Shown: one piece after another, positions 38,656 through 48,055 of the stretch | Numbering within the stretch: the first letter of the stretch is position 1 | How the letters are laid out: the number at the start of each line of letters is the position of its first letter | Origin: SZUA-36 sp963759155 | Lineage (GTDB): Bacteria; Pseudomonadota; Gammaproteobacteria; Xanthomonadales; SZUA-36 | Direction: 5' to 3' | Assembly (NCBI GenBank): GCA_963759155.1 | Contig: CAVWXX010000010.1 | Location: 51,547 to 115,546, forward strand | Length of the DNA stretch: 64,000 bases | Program-made: the position numbers and the translations under genes | The notes under the pieces: generated by a model | What the model was told of the DNA's origin: nothing | The model's input: the letters and a program-made list of their open reading frames with translations, nothing else | Databases searched by the model: none

Positions 38656-38786
38656 TGCTCTTATTCTCTGTCAAGGCACTTATCCTAGCATTTTCCAGGG
38701 AGTCAAAACCCCTTGCTGATGATCACGGCCCAACGCTGCTGTATAGTAACGGCTGATCAAGCGGTAATTGGAAAACATAAGCGCCG

Positions 38787-39485
38787 ATGATGAAAACACC
38801 CCTTTTCTACCTTCTTTTTACACTTGCGATGACATCGATTTCGCCTGTCACCAAATCCGATACCGGGCAAACTGAGCCACCACCTGCCAACATGGACTCA
38901 GTCAAAAAAACCTGGCACGGCAAGTGGCAAATGAACAGCGATGTAGACTGGAGCAGGTTCAACAAAATTCAGCTCGAACAAGCCACTGTTGCGTTTAGAA
39001 AACACTGGGCTCGGGACCAGAGAAACCGCAGTGGAAATCGACCCACCCCAAAAGATATTGAACGCGTCAAGACCGATTTGTCGAAACAACTCAATGAAGT
39101 ATTCACAAGAGAGCTAACGAAAAACGATGCTTTTATGATGACTGGCAGCGGCGGTGAAGACGTCCTGCGTATCACGCCTAAAATTGTTGACCTCGACGTC
39201 TATGCACCTGACAGAATGCGGGACCACATCGGCTTTTCCATGACAGATTCGCAGGGAAACATGACCCTGGAGCTTGAAATTCACGATTCTCAAAGCGGTA
39301 CACTGCTTGCCAGTGTGCGTCAATTTGGAGAAGACCGCAGAAACGGTTGGTTCGAGTGGACCACCTCTGTCACCAATAAGCGGGCAGCGGGTTTTATCCT
39401 GGGGCGGTGGGGAGGCGACCTGCGTGATTGGCTTGTTGAAGCCAGGTCCAGATTCCAAATGCCGCAATCCCCGGAAGACCCGTGA
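38787..39485 (+). CDS. Secreted protein, DUF3313-like
   Basis: A 232-residue exported protein with an N-terminal signal (TPLFYLLFTLAMTSISPV). The body has an alpha/beta pattern like the DUF3313 envelope family: MNSDVDWSRFNKIQLEQATV, a conserved TDLSKQLNEVFTRELTK helix, VLRITPKIVDLDVYAPD and MTLELEIHDSQSGTLLASVR. No Cys lipobox is seen, unlike many DUF3313 lipoproteins. Transcribed alone, divergent from the SDR operon with 131 bases between starts. Function unknown. Confidence 0.65.
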   Translation: MMKTPLFYLLFTLAMTSISPVTKSDTGQTEPPPANMDSVKKTWHGKWQMNSDVDWSRFNKIQLEQATVAFRKHWARDQRNRSGNRPTPKDIERVKTDLSKQLNEVFTRELTKNDAFMMTGSGGEDVLRITPKIVDLDVYAPDRMRDHIGFSMTDSQGNMTLELEIHDSQSGTLLASVRQFGEDRRNGWFEWTTSVTNKRAAGFILGRWGGDLRDWLVEARSRFQMPQSPEDP

Positions 39486-39495
39486 TCATTTACAC

Positions 39496-39549
39496 AAAAA
39501 AAAACCGGTACCAGGTAAATCGTGGTGGATTTACTTAACTGGCACCGGT
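39496..39549 (-). terminator. Rho-independent terminator for the fasciclin-derived small gene
   Basis: An imperfect stem (accggt outer arms at 39504-39509 and 39544-39549, with ccag/ctgg and gtaaat/atttac inside) is followed on the minus strand by a run of nine T (A run at 39496-39504). It ends 50 bases after the stop of the gene at 39599-39802. The plus-strand DUF3313-like gene ends only ten bases before it. Confidence 0.7.
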
Positions 39550-39598
39550 AAGGGATCGCACACCGGTTCAGGTGTGCTTGGGGGGACCGTTGGGGTTA

Positions 39599-39802
39599 CT
39601 AATCAGTAGGCAATATGCCCGTGTCATCAACATGGATAACTCCATTACAGTCATCGATGCCGGTCATCACCACGCGCGAGTTGGTGTCGACGATATCACT
39701 CCTCTTTGCATAATTACCTGCAAAAGAAGTCGTGGCCAGCAAGATCGCTGCCAAAATTGAGGTGGTTAAACCAAAATTTCTTAATTTGCGTTTCATAATC
39801 AT
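39599..39802 (-). CDS. Small secreted protein, internally deleted fasciclin domain
   Basis: A 67-residue protein. The N-terminus is a clear signal peptide (TTSILAAILLATTSFAG), followed by NYAKRSDIVDT as in the start of bacterial fasciclin-domain proteins. It then passes directly to RVVMTGIDDCNGVIHVDDT and GILPTD, the last strand of the domain. About 100 residues of the middle are missing, with the frame kept. A perfect ribosome site (TAAGGAGG, 39811-39818) lies eight bases before ATG 39802 and a promoter lies at 39832-39860, so the gene looks expressed. The Cys in the DDCNG motif replaces a usual non-Cys residue. It may be a remnant under decay or a new microprotein. Confidence 0.65.
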   Translation of the reverse strand: MIMKRKLRNFGLTTSILAAILLATTSFAGNYAKRSDIVDTNSRVVMTGIDDCNGVIHVDDTGILPTD

Positions 39803-39831
39803 TTCAAAGACCTCCTTAGGTGTGAGGTCTT

Positions 39832-39860
39832 AATGTACATCTTTTGTATAGCTATGTCAA
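39832..39860 (-). promoter_or_regulatory. Sigma-70-type promoter of the small fasciclin-derived gene
   Basis: On the minus strand TTGACA (39855-39860) and TACATT (39832-39837) are separated by 17 bases. A strong ribosome site and start codon follow within 35 bases. Confidence 0.65.
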
Positions 39861-39931
39861 GCCTGATGCGCCTAACAATATAGATTATGATTATTGTGTA
39901 TTGTATTTGTATAATTATATCTTTTAATACA

Positions 39932-41731
39932 TCAAGCCTCATCAAAGGCAATCGCCTCGAGAAATGTACTGCCATGGCGTTCCAGCTTGACCTGACCTAC
40001 GCCGTTGATCTCGAGAAACTCATCTTCACTTGATGGTCGCTCACGACTCATTTCAACCAGTGCAGCATCACCAAAAATGACATAGGGGGGAACACCCTGC
40101 TCTTCTGCCAACTGTTTGCGCAACTCACGCAAGGTTTCAAACAGGCGGAGATCACTCTCACTGAGGTCGGCAACCGGGCCGATTTTCCTTTTCTTCTTCC
40201 TTGCTTTTTCCTGCACGCGGGGCTTGGCCAGTTCAAGTGACTCTTCTGCCCGCAACAGGCCAAGTGCTTGTGGTGTCAGTTTCAAAACCGAAAAGGCAGC
40301 AATATCCTGAACCAGGTATCCACGATGGATCAGTTGTCTTACGATCGACATCCACTCCGCCGAACTGTATTCCATACCGATTCCATAGGTGGTCAAACGC
40401 TCATGATTAAACTTGTGTATACGCTCGCTATCCGAACCACGTAATACATCCACCACGTGTTTGATACCAAAACTCTGCCCGACCCGGTAAACACAGGACA
40501 GTACCTTGCGGGCTGCCTCGGTGGCATCGTATCGCTCAGGTGGGTCGAGACAGATATCACAATTTCCGCAATCGGCTTCAAGCCTTTCACCCAGGTAGCC
40601 CAGCAACACCCGTCGACGACAGGTCAGGCTTTCAGCAAATCCCACCATGGAATTCAGTTTATGCGAGTCGATCCGGCGCTGGTCGTCATTTCCGTTTTGC
40701 TCCAGGTGATAACGCGCAGTGGCCACGTCCTGGGTACCAAACAACATCAATGCCTCAGCGGGCAAGCCATCACGACCGGCACGACCGGTCTCCTGGTAAT
40801 AGCCCTCCATGTGCCGTGGTAAATCGTAGTGGACCACGAAACGTACATTGGGCTTATCAATGCCCATACCGAACGCAACGGTCGCCACCACGATTTGTAC
40901 ATCATCCCGAATGAACCGCTCCTGCACATCCCGACGTGTTTCCGGCGATAGCCCGGCGTGGTACGCGGCAGCGGAGTAACCACGGTCACATAAATGCCCG
41001 GCGACTTCCTCCACCCGCTTGCGTGACAACGCATAAACAATACCGGAACTGTCCGCCCGCCCGTTGAGAAAACGAATGAGTTGACTCTGTGGCCGGTGCT
41101 TGTCCAGCACGGTATAACGGATATTGGGGCGATCAAAGCTGGTGGTGAACATCTGTGCGGCATGCAAGCCAAGCACATCGACAATATCATCCCGGGTTTG
41201 TGGATCAGCGGTGGCGGTCAGGGCGATAAATGGCACATCGGGAAAATACTGTCGTAACTCACCCAGTGCAGCGTACTCCGGTCTGAAATCATGCCCCCAT
41301 TGAGAAACACAGTGGGCCTCGTCGATAGCGATCAGGGCCAGCGGAATGTGCTCCAGGCTGTTGATAAAACCCGGTCGCATCATCCGCTCTGGTGCAACAT
41401 AGAGCAGGTCTAACTCACCGCAGTGCAGTTTCGATAAAACCGCCCTCGTCTCGTCTGCATCAAGGTTGGAGTTATACATCGCCGCCCTGACACCATTCGC
41501 CTGAAGCGCATCCACCTGGTCTTTCATCAGCGAGATCAAGGGTGAAATCACGATAGTCAGACCTGGTCGATGCAAAGCCGGTAACTGGTAGCAGAGTGAC
41601 TTGCCACCACCGGTTGGCATCAGCACAAAAGCGTCACCACCATTTAATACCTGTTCGATAATGTCCTGCTGGTAAGGCCGGAAATTCTGCAGGCCAAAGA
41701 CCTTCTGAAGAGTTTCTTGGATGGAGTTCAT
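39932..41731 (-). CDS. recQ: ATP-dependent DNA helicase RecQ
   Basis: 3'-5' DNA helicase of the RecF recombination pathway. Helicase motifs are complete: motif I LMPTGGGKSLCYQLPA, motif II AIDEAHCVSQWGHDFRPEY, motif III ALTATADPQTR, VATVAFGMGIDKPNVRFVVH and QETGRAGRDG. The zinc-binding cysteines are in SLTCRRRVLLGYLG and DCGNCDICLDPP, then a winged-helix domain and a C-terminal HRDC domain (LRELRKQLAEEQGVPPYVIF). ATG 41731 gives about 599 residues, the normal length; the frame is open to 41785. It stands divergent from pepD with about 270 bases between starts. Confidence 0.95.
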   Translation of the reverse strand: MNSIQETLQKVFGLQNFRPYQQDIIEQVLNGGDAFVLMPTGGGKSLCYQLPALHRPGLTIVISPLISLMKDQVDALQANGVRAAMYNSNLDADETRAVLSKLHCGELDLLYVAPERMMRPGFINSLEHIPLALIAIDEAHCVSQWGHDFRPEYAALGELRQYFPDVPFIALTATADPQTRDDIVDVLGLHAAQMFTTSFDRPNIRYTVLDKHRPQSQLIRFLNGRADSSGIVYALSRKRVEEVAGHLCDRGYSAAAYHAGLSPETRRDVQERFIRDDVQIVVATVAFGMGIDKPNVRFVVHYDLPRHMEGYYQETGRAGRDGLPAEALMLFGTQDVATARYHLEQNGNDDQRRIDSHKLNSMVGFAESLTCRRRVLLGYLGERLEADCGNCDICLDPPERYDATEAARKVLSCVYRVGQSFGIKHVVDVLRGSDSERIHKFNHERLTTYGIGMEYSSAEWMSIVRQLIHRGYLVQDIAAFSVLKLTPQALGLLRAEESLELAKPRVQEKARKKKRKIGPVADLSESDLRLFETLRELRKQLAEEQGVPPYVIFGDAALVEMSRERPSSEDEFLEINGVGQVKLERHGSTFLEAIAFDEA

Positions 41732-42000
41732 GGAGTGATCAAAATTCTCGAAGACGGTCAGTCGTAGTTGGGCAGCGCACATCATACATGCCCCGGGCCT
41801 GTTCGGGCCAAGCTAATTTCACCTGATTCCATTGCCACAGGCTAACCAAACTCGCTTTTGAGGAATAGCCGTAAACACCTCTGTAACGAGTAGGAAAACC
41901 TCTCTGTGATGCCACCTTGATCCTTGTCATTTATGCCAAAGCCAATTCTATGTAAGCTGGCAGCAAGTCATAAACATACCATTCAAACCTGGGATCAGAT

Positions 42001-43452
42001 ATGAACACGGAACACGAATACACAAAAAAAATCCTGAGCGCTTTTGAACAGATCAGCCAAATCCCCCGCCCCTCCAAGAAGGAGGAAAAAATAGTTGCGT
42101 GGATGCTGAACTGGGCTGCAGAAAATGGACTTGAAGCGCGCACTGACGACGCGCTGAATGTTCTCATCGATGTACCGGCATCGCCTGGCTTTGAAAATGC
42201 CCAGACCCTTGTCCTTCAAGGACACCTGGACATGGTTTGCGAAAAAGCCAAGGGCCACAGTCACGATTTTGACAAGGATCCCATTGAGCTCATTTACACC
42301 GACGATGGCTGGCTCACCGCTAACCAGACAACCCTGGGTGCAGACAATGGCATCGCTATCGCCATGGCCATGGTGGCTGCTACCGACAAAAACGTGGGAC
42401 ACCCTCCCCTCGAGTTGCTCTTTACCACTGACGAGGAAACCGGTCTGACCGGCGCTACATCGCTGCAAGCCGGCTTCATCAAAGGAAAACAATTACTTAA
42501 TATCGACTCCGAAGATGAAGGTGTTTTCACCGTTGGCTGTGCCGGTGGTGAAGATGCCTGTATAAGACTGCCCTTCCCAACCGACGAAAGCCTGCCCGGG
42601 TACAGTGCTTTAAAACTGGTGGGCGGTGGTATGTCAGGCGGCCACTCGGGCATCGATATCATCGAGGAACGGGCCAACGCCATAAAACTGCTGTTCAGAG
42701 CCATTCATGAACTCACCAGGAAAACCGATGTTCGCATTGCCAGCGTCAGCGGCGGTACAGCACGCAACGCCATCCCCCGCGATGCCGAAGCTGTGCTGTT
42801 GGTTCCCTCAAGTGACACAGGTGCGGCAATTTCATGTATTGAAGAACTGGAATCAAAACTCAAATCTGAATACCGGAAAACTGACCCGAACCTGAGCTTC
42901 ACACTGAGTGCAGAAAACGGTGAGTACAAGGCAGCGAGCGCAGCGAGCACACGTGCCGCGATCGACACTGTCTTTGTATACCCCGATGGCGTCACTGCCA
43001 TGTCAAAAGACATCGTCGGGCTTGTAGAAACCTCCAACAACCTGGCTACTGTCAAACTTGAAGATGGCAAGCTCGTCATTCTTTCGAACCAGCGCAGCTC
43101 CAACATGGACAGCCTTGGCCTGCTCTGCGGGCGCATTTTATCCGTAGCCCGCCTCGCCGGCGCTGAAGGTGAAACAAACGGTGGTTACCCGTCATGGAAA
43201 CCCAATATGGATTCCCAATTGCTGGCGCGTTGTCTGGAAGTCTATGAAAAACGCTTTGCTAAGAAACCCGTTGTTGAGGCCATCCATGCCGGTCTGGAGT
43301 GCGGCATCATCGGCTCCAAGTACGATGGCATGGATATGATTTCCTTTGGCCCCACCATCAAAAGCCCCCATTGCCCCGATGAGAAGATTGAAATCGAATC
43401 CATCGGCAAGACCTGGGACTTTATGACGGCCTTGTTTGAGTCTTACAAATAG
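42001..43452 (+). CDS. pepD: Aminoacyl-histidine dipeptidase (peptidase D), M20 family
   Basis: Cytoplasmic metallodipeptidase of 483 residues with broad dipeptide specificity. Zinc ligands and catalytic residues occur in LQGHLDMVCEK (HxD), LGADNGIAIAMAM (D), TTDEETGLTGA (catalytic EE) and INIDSEDEGVFTVGCAGG-like (here LLNIDSEDEG). VGGGMSGGHSGIDI and HAGLECGIIGSKYDGMDMIS complete the PepD pattern. The frame is intact. A stable GC hairpin at 43485-43504 follows its stop. It could split L-Ala-L-Glu and other dipeptides, but it is 38 kb from the murein cluster, so no direct link is claimed. Confidence 0.94.
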   Translation: MNTEHEYTKKILSAFEQISQIPRPSKKEEKIVAWMLNWAAENGLEARTDDALNVLIDVPASPGFENAQTLVLQGHLDMVCEKAKGHSHDFDKDPIELIYTDDGWLTANQTTLGADNGIAIAMAMVAATDKNVGHPPLELLFTTDEETGLTGATSLQAGFIKGKQLLNIDSEDEGVFTVGCAGGEDACIRLPFPTDESLPGYSALKLVGGGMSGGHSGIDIIEERANAIKLLFRAIHELTRKTDVRIASVSGGTARNAIPRDAEAVLLVPSSDTGAAISCIEELESKLKSEYRKTDPNLSFTLSAENGEYKAASAASTRAAIDTVFVYPDGVTAMSKDIVGLVETSNNLATVKLEDGKLVILSNQRSSNMDSLGLLCGRILSVARLAGAEGETNGGYPSWKPNMDSQLLARCLEVYEKRFAKKPVVEAIHAGLECGIIGSKYDGMDMISFGPTIKSPHCPDEKIEIESIGKTWDFMTALFESYK

Positions 43453-43484
43453 AGAGTCTGGCAAACGCTAAAGCAAACCGGTAT

Positions 43485-43504
43485 GGCCAGGGCACCCCCT
43501 GGCC
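43485..43504 (+). terminator. GC-rich hairpin after pepD
   Basis: Perfect 8-bp stem ggccaggg/ccctggcc with a 4-base loop, 32 bases after the pepD stop. The following bases (tgcttctaataaat) are only weakly T-rich, so termination efficiency is uncertain. Confidence 0.5.
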
Positions 43505-43666
43505 TGCTTCTAATAAATCAACCATTGTGTCCGTAAGGCAAAAATTACGGGACTATGGGAAAATCGATATAAACCCTGGTACCCCAACGAATGTGTAAAA
43601 AAGGTGATTCTTTTTCCTGGAACATCGAGCGAACCGAATCGGCGAGCCACCCAATCCCTCAATGCC

Positions 43667-45067
43667 TTAAGGTGCTCCCAGATCCCTAACGAGTTGCTGA
43701 AACCCGGGGTCTGCCTTCAGCAGGTCCCGTGCACTCTTGGTCAGTGCGTCTACCTGCTCTTTCGTCAGGTTAAAAGAAGTGGGAATCTTGTTCAAAAACA
43801 GCTTCAATTGCGGCTCCGGTACATCATCGAAACCCACTTCAATAAAATAGGGTTTGATTTTATGCTCTGGCGTAGACATCTGAACCGCCCAGGCTTCAAG
43901 ATTATCTCTCACTTCATCCACGGTTGCTGCGTTATAACGGTGTAGCTGGATATCCGTCATTGCGTTCAAGGAAGCCAGCATTGACGGTTGCTCGGGGCTC
44001 TCGTCCATGTCCGAGTGCTTGTCTGTCGATGCATTCACCGACAGCACCACAATATGGCTCGGCAATTTTCTGTGTGTTTTATTGATCATCTCCGCAGGGC
44101 CGCCAGACACGATCACGACATCAGTCATGGCACGAAGTCCCATGTTATCGGTGATACCCCCGTCAACGAAATGTATGTATTTACGGCTTTGTTTGTCGTT
44201 GTAGGATTCCATCCCTGACAGCATCTGGGCCAACTCATCGCTTTGTTTTGCCATTTCAAGCACCCGGGGTGATGGCTGAAACTCAGGGCATCCATCAAAA
44301 TTCTCAACCACAATCGGGTTAAACACCACCGGTACCGCCGATGATGCGGTCACAGCCGAGGCCACCGGAAAATCACGAACATCAGAGCAAAAAAGGTTGA
44401 AATAATCCTGAATAAAAGAAAAACGAACACCGTAAGCAAGATCAGAAGCGTTAATGACAATCATGGGACGACCCGGTTGCATCATGTCGGCAAAGGTCGC
44501 GTCATGGAACAGGATCTTGTTGTAGTATTCGGCAGACCGCTCGGTTCGACCTTTACGACTAAACCAGTGAAACGGGTTCAGTGCGCTTTTCGCGAGATGA
44601 CCCTCGACATTCTTGAGTAAGAATTCACTCTCAAAATCTTCAAATATCCTGTCGCCGTACAGACCGTAATAGGCGGATGTGAAACTTCCTCCGGAAACTG
44701 AACTGATGTGCGTAACCTCATCAAGCAGTCTCGTCTCCTTACCATCAACTACAACGGTTGTATCGCGCAATTCTTCGAGAACACCATAGGCCATGGCCGA
44801 CGCACGCGTTCCACCACCAGAGAAAGTCAGTATAAAGACAAAATCCGCAGCCTCATCGGCCTCGGCCCAGGTTCTCAGTGAATAAGGCTTTCCGGTTTCA
44901 ACATCAACACCTTGTTCATTGTGAATGACGCCATAGGATGAACAGCCACTGATCAGAAGCAACATGAGACAACTGGATAACAATCGCCCTCTGAAAAAAA
45001 AGTTCCGTGCAGTACTTTCCGCCCTAACGCCGGAACGGTCTAAATCAAGGTCAGTCTTATTCAACAT
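43667..45067 (-). CDS. Patatin-like phospholipase lipoprotein
   Basis: Serine lipase of 466 residues. A lipobox (LMLLLISGC) near residue 42 predicts a lipoprotein. Patatin signatures are the oxyanion loop FSGGGTRASAMAYGVLEEL, the nucleophile region SSVSGGSFTSAYYG, and the catalytic Asp in HFVDGGITDNMG. A helical C-terminal tail contains IPTSFNLTKEQVDALTKSA. Starts at ATG 45067 with an AAGGTG ribosome site. It lies downstream of the arylsulfatase on the same strand, separated by 195 bases. Likely acts on membrane or storage lipids; unlike ExoU-type toxins it has no effector domain. Confidence 0.88.
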   Translation of the reverse strand: MLNKTDLDLDRSGVRAESTARNFFFRGRLLSSCLMLLLISGCSSYGVIHNEQGVDVETGKPYSLRTWAEADEAADFVFILTFSGGGTRASAMAYGVLEELRDTTVVVDGKETRLLDEVTHISSVSGGSFTSAYYGLYGDRIFEDFESEFLLKNVEGHLAKSALNPFHWFSRKGRTERSAEYYNKILFHDATFADMMQPGRPMIVINASDLAYGVRFSFIQDYFNLFCSDVRDFPVASAVTASSAVPVVFNPIVVENFDGCPEFQPSPRVLEMAKQSDELAQMLSGMESYNDKQSRKYIHFVDGGITDNMGLRAMTDVVIVSGGPAEMINKTHRKLPSHIVVLSVNASTDKHSDMDESPEQPSMLASLNAMTDIQLHRYNAATVDEVRDNLEAWAVQMSTPEHKIKPYFIEVGFDDVPEPQLKLFLNKIPTSFNLTKEQVDALTKSARDLLKADPGFQQLVRDLGAP

Positions 45068-45184
45068 GATGCAAACACCTTTTAAAGTATTGTTGGTTGA
45101 GTGATTGAAGCTGGCAACAAATAGTCTATAGCTAAATTAGTGCGATCACATACAGCTATGCACAGGTATCCTTCTAAATCAGCC

Positions 45185-45211
45185 AACCCTGGCAGTACTA
45201 CCACCAGGGTT
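45185..45211 (-). terminator. Weak hairpin between the arylsulfatase and patatin genes
   Basis: An 8-bp inverted repeat (aaccctgg/ccagggtt) with an 11-base loop, 50 bases beyond the arylsulfatase stop. No T run follows on the minus strand, so it may pause or process the transcript rather than end it. Confidence 0.35.
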
Positions 45212-45261
45212 AACACGTGAGCGGACAGAGTCTCTGTTTCCGATACTTCGAGGTATATCAG

Positions 45262-47778
45262 CTATTCGCTCGCCTTATTATTCCTCTGAGCCGCCATCAA
45301 CTTCTGTTTGTCAGCTTCGCTGAGTACCGGACGGTCGATCTTGATCGTCAGCTTGTTAAGTTTGGCAGTCAACGCGAATGGCGGTTTGTAATCTGCGTCG
45401 TTTACACCGGTCAGCGTGTCTGAGCCGATGTCAAAACTCTCATCCCATTGCAGGATCATTGGCAGCGTTTTCGCCATTTTCTTGTTAGCAACTACCTTGC
45501 CATCCACCTTAAGTGTGCCGGTGCCGGGCTGGGCCAATCCACTCATGTTATTAAATGCAAGCGTGCCAGCGCCCAGACCCTCATATTTAAAATCAAACTC
45601 AATCGTGTGTTGCCCGGGTGTCAGCGCTTCCTGGCCTTCCCATTTGATACGCTCTAGATCAATCATGTTCCAAAGAAACACTGGTTTACCTTCCAGTATG
45701 TAGAAACCATAACCGGCGAAGCGACCGCCTGAAGTAAGTATCATGCCTTCTGCACCGCCCTCGGGCACATTGATATCCGCTGTGATCGTGTAAGAGGCAT
45801 TGAGAATGGATGGCGAATCACCCTGCGGCAAACCAACCATCGGATGTGTATAAACAAACTCGCTGCGACCGGCTGTTATGTTAGGGCGCGGTGCTACGAG
45901 ACGGCCAGCCACAGAGGCATCCATTGGGAATACCTGGTACTTCTTTGCCTCCTCGACAAACATCTTCTTCATCTCTTTCACCTTGTCCGGATGCTGATCA
46001 GCGATGTTTTGAGACTGGCTGAAATCTGTAGTGAGATCATAAAGTTCAAGAATCTGGTTATTTAGCGGATCGGGGTTAGCAGCGCCAAACGCCTCCCAGG
46101 GCGCGCGGTTTACCTTGGTGCTTAACAACCAGCCTTCATGATAGAGGGCCCACTGACCCATCATCTCAAAGTACTGAGTTGTATGCTGCGATGGCGCCTG
46201 AGCATTCTTCTCATCAAAGGTATACACAAGACTCGTACCCTCCATGGGCACCTGTTTAATGCCGTTCACCTCTTCAGGCTCAGGGATACCAGCGGCTTCC
46301 AGGATCGTGGGAACGATGTCATTCACGTGACTGAACTGCTCACGCAGGCCACCCTTATCGGTGATCCTTGCGGGCCAGGAAATGGCCATGTTCTGACGGA
46401 TGCCACCAAGCCTGGAGGCGTTCTGTTTAAACCAGGAGAATGGTGTGTCGAAGGCCCAGGACCAACCCGCTGACATATGATTGTATGTCTGTTCGGTACC
46501 CCATACGTCATACCATTTCATCTGCGTTTCAATCGGCATCATGTTGACACCGTTAAAGAATGCGACCTCATTGGGTGTTCCCACCGGACCGCCTTCGGCG
46601 CTGGTGCCATTATCACCGTTGATATAAATAATGAGCGTGTTGTCGAGTTTACCCATGTCTTCAACCGCCTGAATAACACGTCCAATTTCGTGATCGTTGT
46701 AAGCGGCGTACGCGGCGAAAACTTCAACCTGTTTGATAAAAAGTTTCTGTTCTTCGGCAGTCAGGTCACCCCAGTTCTTGAGAACTTTCGTCGGCCAGGG
46801 CTCTAATTGGGTGTCCGCAGGAATCACACCGAGCTTCTTCTGGTTTTCAAAGATCTCTTCGCGGAGTTTGTTCCATCCCTTGTCGAATAGTTTCATGGCG
46901 CTGATCTTGTCCACCCATTCTTGTGTAGGGTGATGTGGTGCATGCGTGGCACCGGGTGCGTATTTAACAAAGAAGGGCTTGCCAGGCATCGTCTGGTTGA
47001 GCCTGTTCAGGTACTCAATCGCATCGTCCGCCATGCCCGTCACGAGGTTCCATTCCGGCTTGCCCTCGAATGGATAAATCTGGGTAGTATTGCGGAACAG
47101 GTTCGGCTGCCACTGGTTTGCATCACCGCCAACGAAACCGAAGAAATACTCAAAACCCATACCTGTTGGCCATTGGTCGAAGGGCCCGGCCTGGCTCGCG
47201 GCAAACGCAGGCGTGTTGTGATCCTTGCCGAACCAGGATGTGGCGTAGCCGTTTTCGAGGAGAATTCGCCCGACGGTAGCCTTGTCTTCCGGAATAATAC
47301 TGTTGTAACCGGGAAACCCGGTAGACTGCTCGGAAATTACACCAAAGCCAACCGAATGGTGGTTACGTCCGGTGATAAGCGCGGCGCGTGTTGGAGAACA
47401 TAGCGCGGTGGAGTGAATATTGTTGTATCGCAGACCGCTATTCGCGACACGATCCAATGCCGGTGTCGGTATCACCCCGCCGAAAGTGCTCGGCACACCA
47501 AAGCCTGAGTCGTCAGTGATGATCAGCAGTACATTGGGTGCTTCCTTTGGCGGAACAATACGCGGTGCCCACCACGGCTTCGACTGTAGCGCATCATTCT
47601 TGATCTCCCCGCCAAACGCCGGTTCAGGCGCGGGAAGTTGCTTGCCACTGATAGTAGCTGTCGCGCTCGGCGAACCTAACTCACCGGTGACCTCCTGGGA
47701 AAAAACTGTTGAACTGGCAAGCAGGCAAAACGCTGCACCCAGGTAAGCCAAATGCTTTAAGCAAATTTGAACGATCAT
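45262..47778 (-). CDS. Type I arylsulfatase, secreted
   Basis: Formylglycine-dependent sulfatase of about 838 residues. A signal peptide (LAYLGAAFCLLASSTVFS) is followed by the metal site NVLLIITDDSGFG and the activation motif CSPTRAALITGRNHH, whose Cys (about residue 127) is converted to formylglycine. WFGKDHNTPAF and LIIYINGDNGTSAEGG give the other metal and substrate ligands. The last 200 residues are a beta-sandwich (GGRFAGYGFYILEGKPVFLW). ATG 47778 has GGAG upstream and is preferred to TTG 47784. Its length and C-terminal domain fit the large marine arylsulfatase group. No maturase gene is in the window. It is divergent from an AraC regulator across a region with a perfect inverted repeat. 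Confidence 0.92.
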   Translation of the reverse strand: MIVQICLKHLAYLGAAFCLLASSTVFSQEVTGELGSPSATATISGKQLPAPEPAFGGEIKNDALQSKPWWAPRIVPPKEAPNVLLIITDDSGFGVPSTFGGVIPTPALDRVANSGLRYNNIHSTALCSPTRAALITGRNHHSVGFGVISEQSTGFPGYNSIIPEDKATVGRILLENGYATSWFGKDHNTPAFAASQAGPFDQWPTGMGFEYFFGFVGGDANQWQPNLFRNTTQIYPFEGKPEWNLVTGMADDAIEYLNRLNQTMPGKPFFVKYAPGATHAPHHPTQEWVDKISAMKLFDKGWNKLREEIFENQKKLGVIPADTQLEPWPTKVLKNWGDLTAEEQKLFIKQVEVFAAYAAYNDHEIGRVIQAVEDMGKLDNTLIIYINGDNGTSAEGGPVGTPNEVAFFNGVNMMPIETQMKWYDVWGTEQTYNHMSAGWSWAFDTPFSWFKQNASRLGGIRQNMAISWPARITDKGGLREQFSHVNDIVPTILEAAGIPEPEEVNGIKQVPMEGTSLVYTFDEKNAQAPSQHTTQYFEMMGQWALYHEGWLLSTKVNRAPWEAFGAANPDPLNNQILELYDLTTDFSQSQNIADQHPDKVKEMKKMFVEEAKKYQVFPMDASVAGRLVAPRPNITAGRSEFVYTHPMVGLPQGDSPSILNASYTITADINVPEGGAEGMILTSGGRFAGYGFYILEGKPVFLWNMIDLERIKWEGQEALTPGQHTIEFDFKYEGLGAGTLAFNNMSGLAQPGTGTLKVDGKVVANKKMAKTLPMILQWDESFDIGSDTLTGVNDADYKPPFALTAKLNKLTIKIDRPVLSEADKQKLMAAQRNNKASE

Positions 47779-47840
47779 TTTCAATCTCCATTCACAACTC
47801 AGAACTACATTAATTAAACAATCAGGTTAAACACTTACGC

Positions 47841-47877
47841 CCCGTTAAAATCACCCAAGCCGGGTGATTTTAACGGG
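47841..47877. promoter_or_regulatory. Perfect 16-bp inverted repeat in the arylsulfatase-AraC divergent region
   Basis: cccgttaaaatcaccc (47841-47856) pairs exactly with 47862-47877 across a 5-base loop. It lies 63 bases before the arylsulfatase start and 179 bases before the regulator start. No T run follows on either strand, which argues against a simple terminator and for an operator or a leader hairpin. Confidence 0.6.
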
Positions 47878-48055
47878 CAAGAATAGTGTGCGCTTTTTAA
47901 ACGTCAGTCAGTAGCGATTGGCGCATATGTTCGCTAATCCTAAAATAAGTCTTTGGGCTTGCGAGAAATATGCAATCTGCGACATACTCTTTGCACGTCT
48001 GTCAATAAAGTCACTCCCTTGACCTAAATCAACCACAAAACAGCAAGGAAGGCAT

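Noticed and set aside
40457..40822. 121-codon plus-strand frame inside recQ
   Set aside because: Antisense to helicase motifs that are clearly coding on the minus strand.
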